Assembly: GCA_021904315.1 (NCBI GenBank)
Contig: CM038912.1
Span: forward strand, 11,681,061-11,745,060
Origin: Sphagnum magellanicum
Taxonomy: Eukaryota; Streptophyta; Sphagnopsida; Sphagnales; Sphagnaceae
Reading direction: 5' to 3'
DNA: 64,000 bases
A program made the translations under genes and the position numbers. The notes beneath the pieces are model-generated. The model saw only the letters and a list, made by a program, of their open reading frames with translations. It was not told where the DNA came from and ran no database searches. Positions 43,735 to 55,770 of the stretch are shown in pieces (position 1 is the first letter of the stretch; each line of letters starts with the position of its first letter).

Positions 43735-44760
43735 CCCTTGAAATTCAATCAATAATTTTTTGAATTAAAATATAAATTTAAGATTCCAAAATAGTAATTC
43801 AGAATTCAAATATCAATTTTTAGAAGTTTTTAGAAGTTAAATAACAAATTTCAGAGTTGAAATGTTAACTTTCATATTCAATTAATAATATTCAAAATTA
43901 AAATTTGCATTTGAAGACTCAATTAATAATTTTCTAAATTGACATATTACTTTTGAGAATCCAAAATAATAATTTGGAATTCCAATTTCAGCTTTCAAGT
44001 CAAATAATTTCTTAAAATTTAAATTTTAAACTTCAAAATTCAAATATCAAATTTCAAGTTGAAATAAAAATATTTGAAATCAGGTTGCCAATTTTTAGAG
44101 TCAATAAAATTTTTAAAATTGAAATAATAATTTTTAGATTCAAAAATAATAATTTAGAATTCAAATATCAGTTTTTAGATCAAATAAGTTTTTTGAATTT
44201 AAATAACAATTTTCAGAATTGAAATGTTAATTTTCATATTCAAATAACAATATTCAAAATTGAAATGTGTATTTTTAGACTCAATTACTAATTTTCAGAT
44301 TTGAAGTATTAATTTTGAAATTTTAAAATAATAATTTGGAATCTAAATTTCAGGTTCGAATTAAATGATTATTTAAAATATAAATGAAAAATTTTCATAG
44401 CTGAAATATAAATTCTCATATTCACATAAAAATATTCAAAATTAAATGGAATATTCAAAATATTCCATTTTTATGATCAATTATAATTTTCTAAATTGAA
44501 ATACTAATTTTTGGATTCAAAAATGTTAATTTAGAATTCAAAATCTATTTTTAGATCAAATCAGTCTTTTTGAATTGAATATATCATATTCAAATCAAGA
44601 TTTTCAAATTCAAATAATGTTTTAAACAATTGAAATAATAATTTTCAGATTCAAATATAAAGTTTCAAATTTTAATAAATTTTTTTTAAGTTAAAATAAA
44701 TTTTTCATAATTGAATAAAAAAATTCAAAGCTCAAATATTAATTTTGTGATTCATTATAT
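43735..44760 (+). repeat. Degenerate about 180-bp repeat array in the CACTA element
   Basis: Five or six units can be followed by the recurring phrase AAAATAATAATTT.GAATTC at about 43780, 43960, 44140, 44325 and 44515. Each unit is itself built of short variants of TTCAAAATTGAAAT and AATTTTCAGATTCAA. It is extremely AT-rich and non-coding. Confidence 0.6.
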
Positions 44761-47189
44761 GAACAATATACATATGTATGCATATATTTTATATATATAT
44801 ATATATAATTTTAGTACATACATTAAAATATACCCCTATGTCATTGTAGAATACCTTTAGGATGCAACTAATTTGGTGACTATTGCGACTAATGGGACAT
44901 ATCAACCTATTAATGGATGAAAATAAATGTAATATTGATGTAACAAATAGGATGAAATTTCTAATAGTTGCATCATAGTTGTGAAAATGACCAAAATAGT
45001 TGAAAGTTGGTCTTGTAGTTTCAAATATTTTCAAATCTAGTCGCAAACGACTATAAGTCGCATGTAATCGTAAATTGAATGGTTACATTTTGGCTGATTT
45101 CTACTAGTGGATGTGAATACCATAAATTATTAATTTTTTCATACACCACCAAATGATGCAAATTTTTCATATTTATTTTATACATAGGACACAAGGCAAA
45201 AACATAGAGAATCAAATTTCCTTCAAATTTAAGGGGATGTATACACATTGTGTGCATGAAATAAACATCATTATACATGTTTTTAATCATTTCTATTACA
45301 AAATGATGCAAATTCTTTGGCATGATTGCATTCACATGTTTGAGTAAAGAAAACCATGTTGGTTGAACTTTGCATTAATAATTATGCAACACATGACAAT
45401 TTAGTAAATGGTGCAAATGGAATATTCAAAGATTCCAAGGGTCCACTAAATTAATTTAATTCACAAGAAATCATATGGATACTATTAACCCCAAATGTGG
45501 TCAACTCACAAGAACTGGAAATTCACATTTATATGAACATGAAATATATCCTATATGGACACCAATAGAACCCATATCCAAAGATATCCAAATTGGTTCA
45601 AATTCTTCTCACATTACAACAAACACACAATTTCCAATGCAATTGGCTACAACACATACCATACATTGAGCATAAAAATTGAACTTTATTATTTGGATTA
45701 TTTGATTAGTGTCTATAAACAATATAATTTGACATATACAACATTTTCTTGTGTTAATTTTTTTTTTTTAAACTTTACTTTTTTTAACCTTCGTAATTGT
45801 TTTTTTTTTCCAAATTGATCCAAGTGTTGCCATAAATATGTACTTATTGTAAACAATTTCATGGTGGGATCCACTCATCCCCAAACCACACACATTTCAC
45901 AACTCACATGTTCTTATTATTTTTTCAATACTAGATTATTGTTTTACATAAAATTTCTGTTTTTTTTAAATTAAAATTTCAAAACAACTGGTATATTGTG
46001 TCTCAAGGAAACACACTTTGACACACTTCATCAAATAGTACATCTTTGAAAATTGTTAGAACAATGGATTCAATAATAAGTGTAAATGAACAAAATTGTA
46101 CAATGATTATATATAATAATTTCACAACCTTATCGTCACACAAAACATTTACATCTTTGGGAACTTAATATAATGTAACAACATTCAATACATTCAAAAA
46201 AGGCAATTCATATAATAGCAATATACAAACCCCCAAAAAATATCCTTGTCAAAGTTCATAATTCACCTTTAGAAGTTTTTAGATTTAATGCCAATTTTTT
46301 GTCCCGCGATAATAATTGGCAATTTCAATATTGACATGTTTGATCAAAATTAACAAAACCAAATGAATTTATAAATTTTATGGACTAGTGTTCAATGGAA
46401 CTTCAATTTAAGAAAACCATAACAAATTATGGATCTCATATTCATCACAAATGGATAATGCCCCAATTGAATAATGCATGTCAAGAGTTGAAGTTGATTG
46501 AATTGACCATAAGGCAATATGTATTGCATTTTAATTCCCAAATTATGTCCCACAATACCATCACATAAGTTTAAAATAATTTTTTTTCTACAAGTTACTG
46601 ACAATAGTGACAATGCGAAATAATAGTGAGAAGTTGAAATTGTAATGACCTCCAAACCTTGTCTAACATAACACTTGCAACAAACTTTGTGCATGCTAGA
46701 GTAGAGACATTACATTTTTACTTGTTTTGAGTTAAGATTAATGTTAATTTAGTGCCTATTTTAACAAATTGAAAGGTAACTATTATGAATTAATTATTAA
46801 TTTTTTGAAATTTTATTGCCCAAAATGTCAAATTTTCAGATTTTAAAACTACATAATGTCAAAAGCTTTGGAAACTAAAGGTTATCAACCATGGTTGCTA
46901 AATTTTTATTTTTCATCATTGTAATTATAAAGATTTCCCTTGGTTCATGATATGGCTTCAAACTTTTGTGATAATTATGGTATTATGGGTGCAAAATCAA
47001 AACATTAGTATAAAAATGGGGTATAGTTCATTAACCTAAATCATTAAGGGAATTTCTTCCACTTCACCATAATCATTTCACCTTAACTAAAATTATGTCA
47101 CTATAAGGTCACTATGTAATCATCATTTCAATACTAATTGATATAATTCATTATTAATTGAAATAATGTTTTGGATGTTGTTATAAATA

Positions 47190-48400
47190 CCTTGGGTTAT
47201 AGGTTGTTCTACTTTATTTTATTTAAAATTATAATAAAATATTTAAAGATATTTTACTTTAATTTATTTTAGGTTATTTTATCCTAAAATATAATAGCAG
47301 AAAATGACATAAGATAGAACAACCTAATATAACTTGGAATGTAATAGAATAACCTAAAGTAAAATAATTTAAAATAGGTTATAAAATGAAAGTATGGTAA
47401 ATTAGACCACAAAGTAATGCACCTAAAATCCCATTTTAAAACGTGATATTTTTTTACATAAACACAAGAAAATAGATTGGAAATGTTTTATGTTTCATTT
47501 TGAAAACATTTCTACCTCCATTGGTTTATGATAAGTTGAACATAAAAAGTGAAATTTTTTAATATAATAAAAGCAGGTAACAAATGTGTTTGAAATTAAG
47601 TAACAAATATTTTTTTCAAACTTACTTTTATGTTACAAATTGGATATATTTTGATTAGAATATGAAAAAGATGAAAAGTCACAAATACATTTTAGGGCCC
47701 CACTAATTCAAAAATTCAAAAATGCAATATTTCACCTACTTATAACCTACTTGAAGGCTATAAAATAAATTGTGAACTTTGCTTGAATTTCAATGAATAT
47801 ACTTAAACTCACTTTAAACATGTAATCTTTATTCAAAGTTTTAGCAAAATTGATAAAAATGTTCATATTAATCATTGAACTAAATAATATTTTTAACTTC
47901 AATCTATCAAAACTTAATTGATGACTACTTTTCATTTATGTTGCAAGGAACATAAACAATATAATTTACCATGTTTGGACCCTATAAAAGGAATTATCTA
48001 AAATTTAGTTTAATATGGACTAGTTTAAAATAACCTAAAATAATTAAAAATAGTTTAAAGACATAATAATTTTTAAATGATCCAAGGTAGATGGCATAAA
48101 ATAGTTTAAAGTGCAACAGCCTAAAATAACCTAAGTTTAATTAACTTTAAATAACCTAAAATAACTTATGGTAGAATATATTATAATAAGTTATACCAAA
48201 ATAACCAAAAATAATTTGAAATAGCCAAGAATAACATAGGGTGGAATAACCTAAAAATAACTTAAGGTGAAATAACTCACAATAGTTGATAATAACTTTG
48301 AATGCCCTAAGGTTGAAGAACCTAGAATAATGAAAGATAACATAAGATATAATAACTTAAAATAATCTAAAATGACAAGATTTTTGGAATAAAGAAATTT
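47190..48400 (+). repeat. Degenerate array of AATAACCTAAAATAA-like units
   Basis: The phrases AATAACCTAAAATAA, AATAACTTAAGGTGAA and AATAATTTAAAATAG recur dozens of times at irregular spacing. Homologous but sparser phrases extend to 47190. The CCTAAA cores resemble the plant telomere unit by one base less, but the spacing rules out telomeric DNA. Confidence 0.6.
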
Positions 48401-48502
48401 TGTTTAAAAGCAACTTGAATTGTTCACTTGACATCCATTCCTCCTTGGTTGTTACACGAAGGAAAACCCATATATCAAAAAATTATCCTTAGACCTTGGG
48501 CT

Positions 48503-49025
48503 CCATTGTCATTTCCCAAGGCATAATAATGGAATACCAAAAAGGCCATACTTTTATCATAACCCTTGCCTCAAGGAATATTCTATTAATCCAAATAGAT
48601 TCCAATAGCATTGTGTAGATTATTTTTTCGAAGCTTGAGAATGCAAAACCTTTGGAACTTTTGATTTGGAACATAAGGTTTGGACCCCATGCAAGTTGGG
48701 AATGTTTATAAAAATTCAAATTATAAAATTATTCAAGTGCTTTCACACATAATCTCAAGCCACAACTTCAAGTTGTTTATTCCAAGCATGTTTGAATTAA
48801 AAGCCCCTTGCTTGAAATCAAAAACCTCATGCTTGGAATTAACCCTTTCTTGGAATCAAAAATTTCATGCTTGGGGCTTTGAAATCATGGGTTCCAAGAA
48901 AAGAAAAGAAAATCACCCTATGTTACTAGAATATATATTGGGTTAACATAGTATTAATTGACACAAAGGTTTGGTAAAAGTATGTTCATTTTGGTATTCC
49001 ATACATAATGCCTTGTCAATGGGGC
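48503..49025. repeat. Inverted arms enclosing about 430 bp (possible MITE)
   Basis: CCATTGTCATTTCCCAAGGC and GGAATACCAAAAAGGCCATA on the left recur in inverse order on the right (CATTTTGGTATTCCATAC, AATGCCTTGTCAATGGGGCC). This gives diverged arms of roughly 60 bp. Confidence 0.5.
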
Positions 49026-50569
49026 CTTCCCCAATCCATAAAACTCCACAAAAGATGCATCAATAGTCTTTTTACACTTTTAAAAAAACATCATTTACAA
49101 TAATTTCTTCCATAATTCTATGAGATGATCATTATTTTTCAATGTGAACTTCTCCACAAAATCCAAAATATATATATATCTTTCACTTTGCCAACATAGA
49201 TGGCATTAATTTATAATTTTTTTCTTGGCCTTTATCTCTCCATTGCAAAATACAAAACCTAAGATGGGCGTGGGTGGTTGAGTCCAAACCCACATTTTGG
49301 GGTGTCCCTCATCTTTATGGCTTTACCCATTGCAAAACATAAGGTTAATGTTATTATGAACCTAAACATACTAAATCACAAAGATGGTTTTTACATTAGG
49401 TATAGGTTTTTTTATTAATGTTGGGCATGTATTTAATTCAATGGTGGGTTTTTGGCCGAATATATGTATATATAATTATGGAGGTGAAAATATCAATGCC
49501 CTAGCTTTGCACCCTACCTAGCAAATTAGTTTTTTGATATTTACCCTTCTTTCTAAACCCATGTGCAATAAAAAATCAGTTTATATCTAACCATGATATA
49601 ACATCAAAGGAAATATGAAATAGGTATTTGAAAAAAACCTTGATTCATACTTGTCATTTATACCCAATGGGAAACAACAACAAATTATGTTTAGGGTTAG
49701 TTCTTAAGTTTAGGGTTTAAGTTTTGGGCACATTTTGCATTTCAAGTTTGAGAGAGCAAACTTTCAAGCACTATGAACACTTTTTACAAAAGACTTTTGT
49801 CATTTTTCCCATTTCACCATCTTTGTTGTTTTATTTGAATGTGATGTAATGGAATGTTACCATTGGGGTTTGCATGATTGTGAAGGAATGCCACTCAATT
49901 TCATAGGGTGTCAAACTACATATGACTTTTGTAAAAATGTGAAGAAATTAATTTTTTTCCTTTTTTTGTTTTTGTTTGTTGTTGTAAATGTTTGCATTTC
50001 AATTTGATTCTTGTTTATGCTTTCATGTTTACTTCATTCTTGCATTTTCTTGTTTTTATGTTACAAATGCACCTTCACTTGCATAACAAAAGAAAAAAAT
50101 TCCTTCACATATTGTGTTTTTATATTTTGAGTTCGTACAAGCTTGATTGATTAATGCTTATAACTTGTATTTTGTCTTACATTAAAAAATAAGTGCTTCA
50201 TTCCAAAAATCAAAACCTAAATATTTATAAGTGCCTTTGCCATTGCCTTACACACATCAAAGTTTTGTGTGATTGGTATATTGCAAAGGTAATTATCGAA
50301 AAACTTGTTGGTTTTGTTTGCTTTCATGGTTGGGTACTTATGGTTGGTTATGAAAACTTGCAAGGCAATAAAAGATGGTTTTTTCAACTTAGGTGAATGC
50401 AAGGGATGCTCAATTTAACTTCAATCCTATTTCATTAATCTTTGCAAGTTGTACAAGTAATAGTGCCATGCATCAAAAACTTGGAAGTGATTGATGCAAC
50501 TAGAAAACCACCTTCTAAGGTTCCTCTTGAGTTGTTACCGGTGAAACATACGTAACTAAATTGCACATG

Positions 50570-52620
50570 GAATAATTGAAGAAACATGGCTTTGTTTGGA
50601 AGCCTCATAATCATAGCTTGCCAACATGGGCATTTTTCGAAGTAAATAACAACCAACCCATATATTTAAATGCCAACCATATCATGAAATGCATAAATTG
50701 CTATAATCACATGTGTGGCCTTGCATACTAGGTGCCACAAAGGTTTGTTTGCATACCACAAAACAAATGGCATTATTGCCATGAAAAAACATGTGGATGT
50801 TGAACATAAAAGGTTGTTTGCAAAGTATGTGGAACTTGCAACTAGTTGGTTTAGATCTCTACTTCATTAGGAACAAGATAGTAAAAGGCCCCATGTTACA
50901 CCAAATGTCATCTCTAGTTTTTATTTGTTGTATTAACCCATTTGCAAAAGACCATGGCACAAAAAAATGCTTCATGGAAAATGTTATGTTATATTTGGTC
51001 AAAGGTTAATTTCTATCATTAAGGAGCATGAAATCCATTTAGTTCCAAAAGTTGGTGTACAAGTTGTGCCCGAAGGTGGTTTTCCCATCCAAGAATCCTT
51101 GCTTGAATATGTGTAGCCCACATTAGCCATTGTGTGTCAACTACATGTACCTTTCTCTTGTTGTTGAAAATAACACATTATGTGTTTGTTGTGGCTATAA
51201 ATTTTATCTTGAAAAAATGGGAGCCACAACATATATAACAATTGGTTTATTTGGTGCATCTTATATTGTTGGTGTAGCTATGGTTACCCAACTCAAGAAA
51301 TTCTTTAACAAGTTATTTTTACCTAGAAGGTTATGGTAGATGTAAATGACAAATGGTCCATTTTGCAAACATGTGCATCTATTTTGAATTATGTTGTTTC
51401 TTATAATGGTTTGGGGGTGTTTGAACCTTTTGATGGAGCTTGCTTGGGACATGCACCTTCAAAAGCTTGTCAATATATTATTTTCAATGACAAAGTAGGC
51501 TTGGGATTCAATTATGCATCTATCGAATTTACATAAATTAACATTAAAAAAAGTATTACAAGGCCTAAAACATTTGGTAAAAATAAACAAGTGTGAGACA
51601 AAACGTGCATAAACTTTAAGTTTAGGTCTAGAAATTTGAACATGCTAATGAAAACAAGGTGAGATGGATATATTATTCGTCACATTTGTGTTGTTTTGCT
51701 TGTATTTTTTACTTTTATGTTTTTTTTTTGTTTTGCAAATGCATGAGGATATCTTCCTTTGGTTTATGGTGTTTTGTATTTTGTGGGTTTTTCATTGACC
51801 ATGGTAGTATGTGAAGCTACTGTGAAAGAGTTGTCGCCCATAGTAAGTTAGTGTGTGATGAATCGAAATTGTGGACATAATTGGTTGCTTGGAAACACCT
51901 TGCAATTTTCATTCCACATGTCATGAACTTTGTGACAAACTTGCACATTAAACTATCCTTGATAGTTTGGTTAAATTGGATGTAACCACTTTTGATGCAA
52001 AGTTGGAAGAACTACAAATTCGCATGAAATGACAAATATTGGAAATGCTTCTACATGTCATCTCATTTTTGCATAGATTTGATAGCAAAAAAGATCATTA
52101 AATGTCGACACTTATGTTTGAATCCTAGGTTTTAAAATATATTAATTTAATCACATCATATGTTGGTCATGAGAATGCATCAAGATTGGTTATCAATTAT
52201 GATTTTATAATTGTTAATACCTTTGTTAGTGGAGTTTTACAAATCATTAATGCCAACTACAATTGAAGAGCCTCATGGGTTAGCTTCATAGGTGGATTCT
52301 AAGGATTTGTTTCACAACATCGAAAAAAATAAACACATTTAAGCACCTTGTGTTAAAAAAACTTGACAAATTTTGCCATTATCTTATTAATGTGAATTGT
52401 GAATGTGCTTTGAATTGATGGTAGAGAAAATCACACAATTTTTTCATTGTTGCAAAGCTAGCAAGACACATTTTGGGCATTCAAGCCTTTCAAATTGAAA
52501 TTGAAAAGATATTTTCCATTGTTAAAATCCTCACATTGTTTCATAGATTTATTGTTTTCAAATTGAAAGTCTTGACAAATGTTTTTTTTTCAACAAGAAT
52601 TGGCCATTTGACTTTCATAT
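50570..52620 (+). mobile_element. Second decayed hAT-type transposase
   Basis: Pieces in order are a BED-finger-like start at about 50575-50740 (KHGFVWKPHNHSLPTWAFF, then CINCYNHMCG), weakly conserved middle fragments, a block at about 52130-52230 (YVGHENASRLVINYDFIIV), and a C-terminal dimerisation block at about 52449-52590 (ARHILGIQAFQIEIEKIFS). The last block strongly resembles the hAT dimerisation domain (LA...LGI.AS...ER.FS). Many stops and frame changes break it, so it is a fossil. It appears to be a different hAT lineage from the copy at 37.5 kb. Ends were not identified. Confidence 0.62.
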
Positions 52621-55429
52621 TGATTACTTGAAGCATGTTCATTTTGCAAATGTATGTGAAGTGAAATCTAACTTAATTAATGAACTTAAGGCTGAACTTA
52701 TAAGGGAATGGAACATGAAGAATTTTTAGAAGTTTTTTGATAGGATTCATCTATCTAAATATTCAATAGAAGGTACAACATTCTTTTGGAATGTAGGTGA
52801 TGCATTCATTAAGGTTATGTTGTGGTGGGAAATTTTAAAAGTGTTGTGCGGTTTTGTGGGAACAATTTTGATGGTCGTTTGTAATCTACAACTTCTTACA
52901 AATAATGTTGGGCTCATGTTATGATTTTTCATGAATCACGCATGGTAGAAGTAGTTGTAGAACTTTTTTAATGGCAAATGTAATTGTTGATTATATTGAT
53001 GAATTATGTTTATTAATTACAATTTGCCATGGGTGATAACTTAGGAAAGGACTTTAAAATGCGAAATGCACAAATGTAAGGTTCCTAAGTAAAAAAAAGA
53101 TTATGAGAGTGAGGATTGTGAGTTTAATTTTTATTGGGAATTATCTTATGAGTTGGGTCTTTCAGTTTTTGTATAGAATTGGGCATGGTGATAATCATGA
53201 AATGTTTGTGGGTTTGTAATGTTGGGTAGAATATATTGTGAATGTTGGGTCTTTGTGTGTTTGTAATGTTAGGTAGAATTGTTAATGTTGGTTTTGTTGG
53301 TTTTTGTGTAAATCAATCATGAAATGCTTGTGTTTTTGTGAAATTGGGCATGTTGAAATGTTTGTATTTTTGTAAATTTAACAAAGTTGTGAATGTTGGA
53401 TTTCTTGTTGTTTTGTATTAGAGAATATGATAAGCATATGGCATATGTAAAAACCATGTAAATTGGGTGAAAGCATGGTAAATTAATTTTTTTAAAAATC
53501 CTACTTAAAATGCAAATTTTAAATATGGTCGATTTCAACATAAACACAAAAAAATAAATTCAAGTCATTTAAAAATATCATTATGATTATGTCTATGCCT
53601 TCATTGATTTTATTGCTAGCTAAATACAAAATTTGAAAAAATTTAATGTAACAAAAAAAATAACAAATATGCTTGAAATTGGTTTGGTGAATATTGTATT
53701 TTTTCATCATTTTACAATAGAAGTTTGATGCATTTTGATAATAATAGGGAAAAAATGAAAATTCACAAACACATTTTAATGCACCATTAACTTAATTTTT
53801 TAAAAAACTTAATATTTCATCTACTTGCAACTTATTTTATAAGTTGTGATCTTTGCATGTATTTTGATAAATTTTATTTATATCTACTTGAAACAAGTGA
53901 TTGTAAAATACAATTGTAACAAAGTCAAATAACATGTTCATATTAAACATTTTTTCAATAATATTTTAAATTTTAATATACTAGAACCTACTTATGATTA
54001 CTTTCCATTTATGCTACAAGTAATATAAATAATCTGATTTACCATGCTTGGACTCATTTAACAAATAAAAACAAAGCTTCTGAACTATGATTGAAAAAGT
54101 AATGAATAGTGGTTTTTGTTTTAGTAAATGAATAGTTATTTTTTACTAGTAAAAAATGTACAAGAATTAATAGATACTAATGTTCTTTAGTGTTGGTTGC
54201 AAGGCTTGAAATTTGAAATTTATTTTTCTATACAATAAAATCTTAATCCCCTTGTGCTTTTGATTTACAAAAATTGGCTTAATGTTTTCTTCCAAAATAT
54301 TTGTAACAATAAAATATATATACTTGGTTGGGTTTTTGTCAAAGAACCTCATTTATAATTTGCCAACACAAGGAATTGAAACCTCATCCCTAGTTCCTAT
54401 CCTTGTATTCTCAATTTCAAAAACTCATAACCAGGCGGTTTGTTGTTAAATTTTTCTTAAAGGTACATACCTTCATGGTTATTTGTTTTAAAAACTAAAC
54501 CTGGCTATATTGTTAAAAAAAATCAAATACCTACCCAACACTAGTTTTTACTTTTTACTATCTACCTACTACCAACTTGCTTGTAGGTTGTTGTAAGTTG
54601 TTAATAGGTAGGCAATTTTTTAAGAACAAACAAATGAGCAAACCATCATGGTTAGCAAGGGAATTCAAACCCCATTAAAAAAACTTGGGCTCCATGTTGT
54701 TATGCATTACTAGTGACGATGAAATAACAAAAAAGAAATAAGGGTTTACATTTGAAAACTTTGTTATTTTCAAATATATATAAGATTCAAATTGTGCAAA
54801 ATATCGCTCAATTATCATCTAAGGGGAGGTTCAATTAACCACCCCTATTTTTGATTCATTGAAATTTTGGAAGCAATTAGGATGGATAAACATTAAATCA
54901 ACTAAGCAAGTGGGGATTAAATACTTAAATCAAGTATTTAAAAAAGAAATTTTTATTGGAAACTAACTTAATCTCAAAGAGAAAAAAAACATGTTAATCT
55001 CTTGAAACAATCCCAACATATTCGAATGAAATAACGCATATTTACATTCGTATGAAATTACACGTAAACATGTGCATGAAATTGGAAAAACACAATGATT
55101 CAAATTTTTTTTTGAAAAAACACAAAGATTCTAAAAGACATTGAAAAAAGTAAAGAGATTTATTCCCATAAGAACATTTTGAAACATTACAACTTGATAA
55201 ATGTTTATTTTTTAAGAATTCCAGTTTGGAATCAACCTCTAATAAATTTGCAATTTGAAATTGTCTTTTCGTACAACCTATGACTATAGCCCATCCCACC
55301 TAAACTAGCTCCGATGAAATCATCATCACTAGAATTATTTCCTCAATATTTATCATCCATGCTTGATGTGCACTAATGGGTATTTGTTCATTCTCACTCT
55401 TACTAGTTATCAATTGAACCTTAGGTCCA
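52621..55429. other. AT-rich intergenic DNA
   Basis: No gene supported. A TG-rich stretch at about 53150-53400 repeats phrases such as GTAATGTTGGGTAGAAT and AATCATGAAATG.TTGTG. GTAG-rich scraps occur near 54.5-54.6 kb. Confidence 0.45.
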
Positions 55430-55548
55430 GTTCACACTAAGGCCTAATTTATAAGTCCCAATTCAATCCTGCGATCTGATTGGCCTAGAGCTCCAAATCA
55501 GGACCAAGTCGTTCACACTAGGGCCAATTTATCACACTACGGCCCAGG
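55430..55548 (+). promoter_or_regulatory. Promoter repeats with GGCC(C)A motifs upstream of Rab3GAP
   Basis: GTTCACACTAAGGCCTAATTT at 55430-55450 recurs as GTTCACACTAGGGCCAATTT at 55511-55530 and partly as CACACTACGGCCCAG at 55533-55547. GGCCCA/TGGGCC-type cores are known site II elements bound by TCP factors in plant housekeeping promoters. The start codon of the gene lies about 220 bp downstream. Confidence 0.45.
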
Positions 55549-55770
55549 GGACGATTGATACCTACCACCTCCTGTCGGGCAAGGTACCTACCTACCAACC
55601 AGTCGAGAACGGTACCTCGCTGATCTAGGTGGTGCAAAGCTCTGAAAACATGAGCGTTTGGGCTTCTAGCCCGTCTCGGACTGACTGATTCTCGCCGCGC
55701 TCCGTGCAGTGGTTTGTTCTTTGTCGATCAGACTGTGACGACGCAGTCCGGATGTTGGTGTAGAACGGCG

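Larger units (their letters stand above)
41051..45109 (+). mobile_element. CACTA-type DNA transposon, non-autonomous, about 4.06 kb
   Basis: The left end CACTAAAAGAAAAAC and the inverse of the right end, CACTAGTAGAAATC, form the short terminal inverted repeat typical of CACTA (En/Spm) elements. Both ends are bordered by GAT (41048-41050 and 45110-45112), the 3-bp target duplication expected of this superfamily. Subterminal motifs such as GTCGCATG and GTCGCAA recur near both ends. No transposase frame is seen. Inside are a solo LTR (41234-42064), ATT and TACC microsatellites and a long degenerate repeat array. An extra CACTAGTAGAAAAAACC at 43720 looks like a second left end, so the structure may be composite. 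Confidence 0.65.
45113..50569. other. AT-rich intergenic DNA
   Basis: No supported gene. It contains the CCTAAAATAA-type array at 47.2-48.4 kb, an inverted-arm structure at 48.5-49.0 kb and AT microsatellites. Short open frames lack any family signature. Confidence 0.45.

Noticed and set aside
47190-48400. Telomeric repeat tract
   Set aside because: The units are CCTAAAATAA-like and irregular, not a contiguous CCCTAAA array.
45113-55429. Many short open frames of 60-100 codons
   Set aside because: AT-rich chance frames without motifs, splice support or paralogues in the window.
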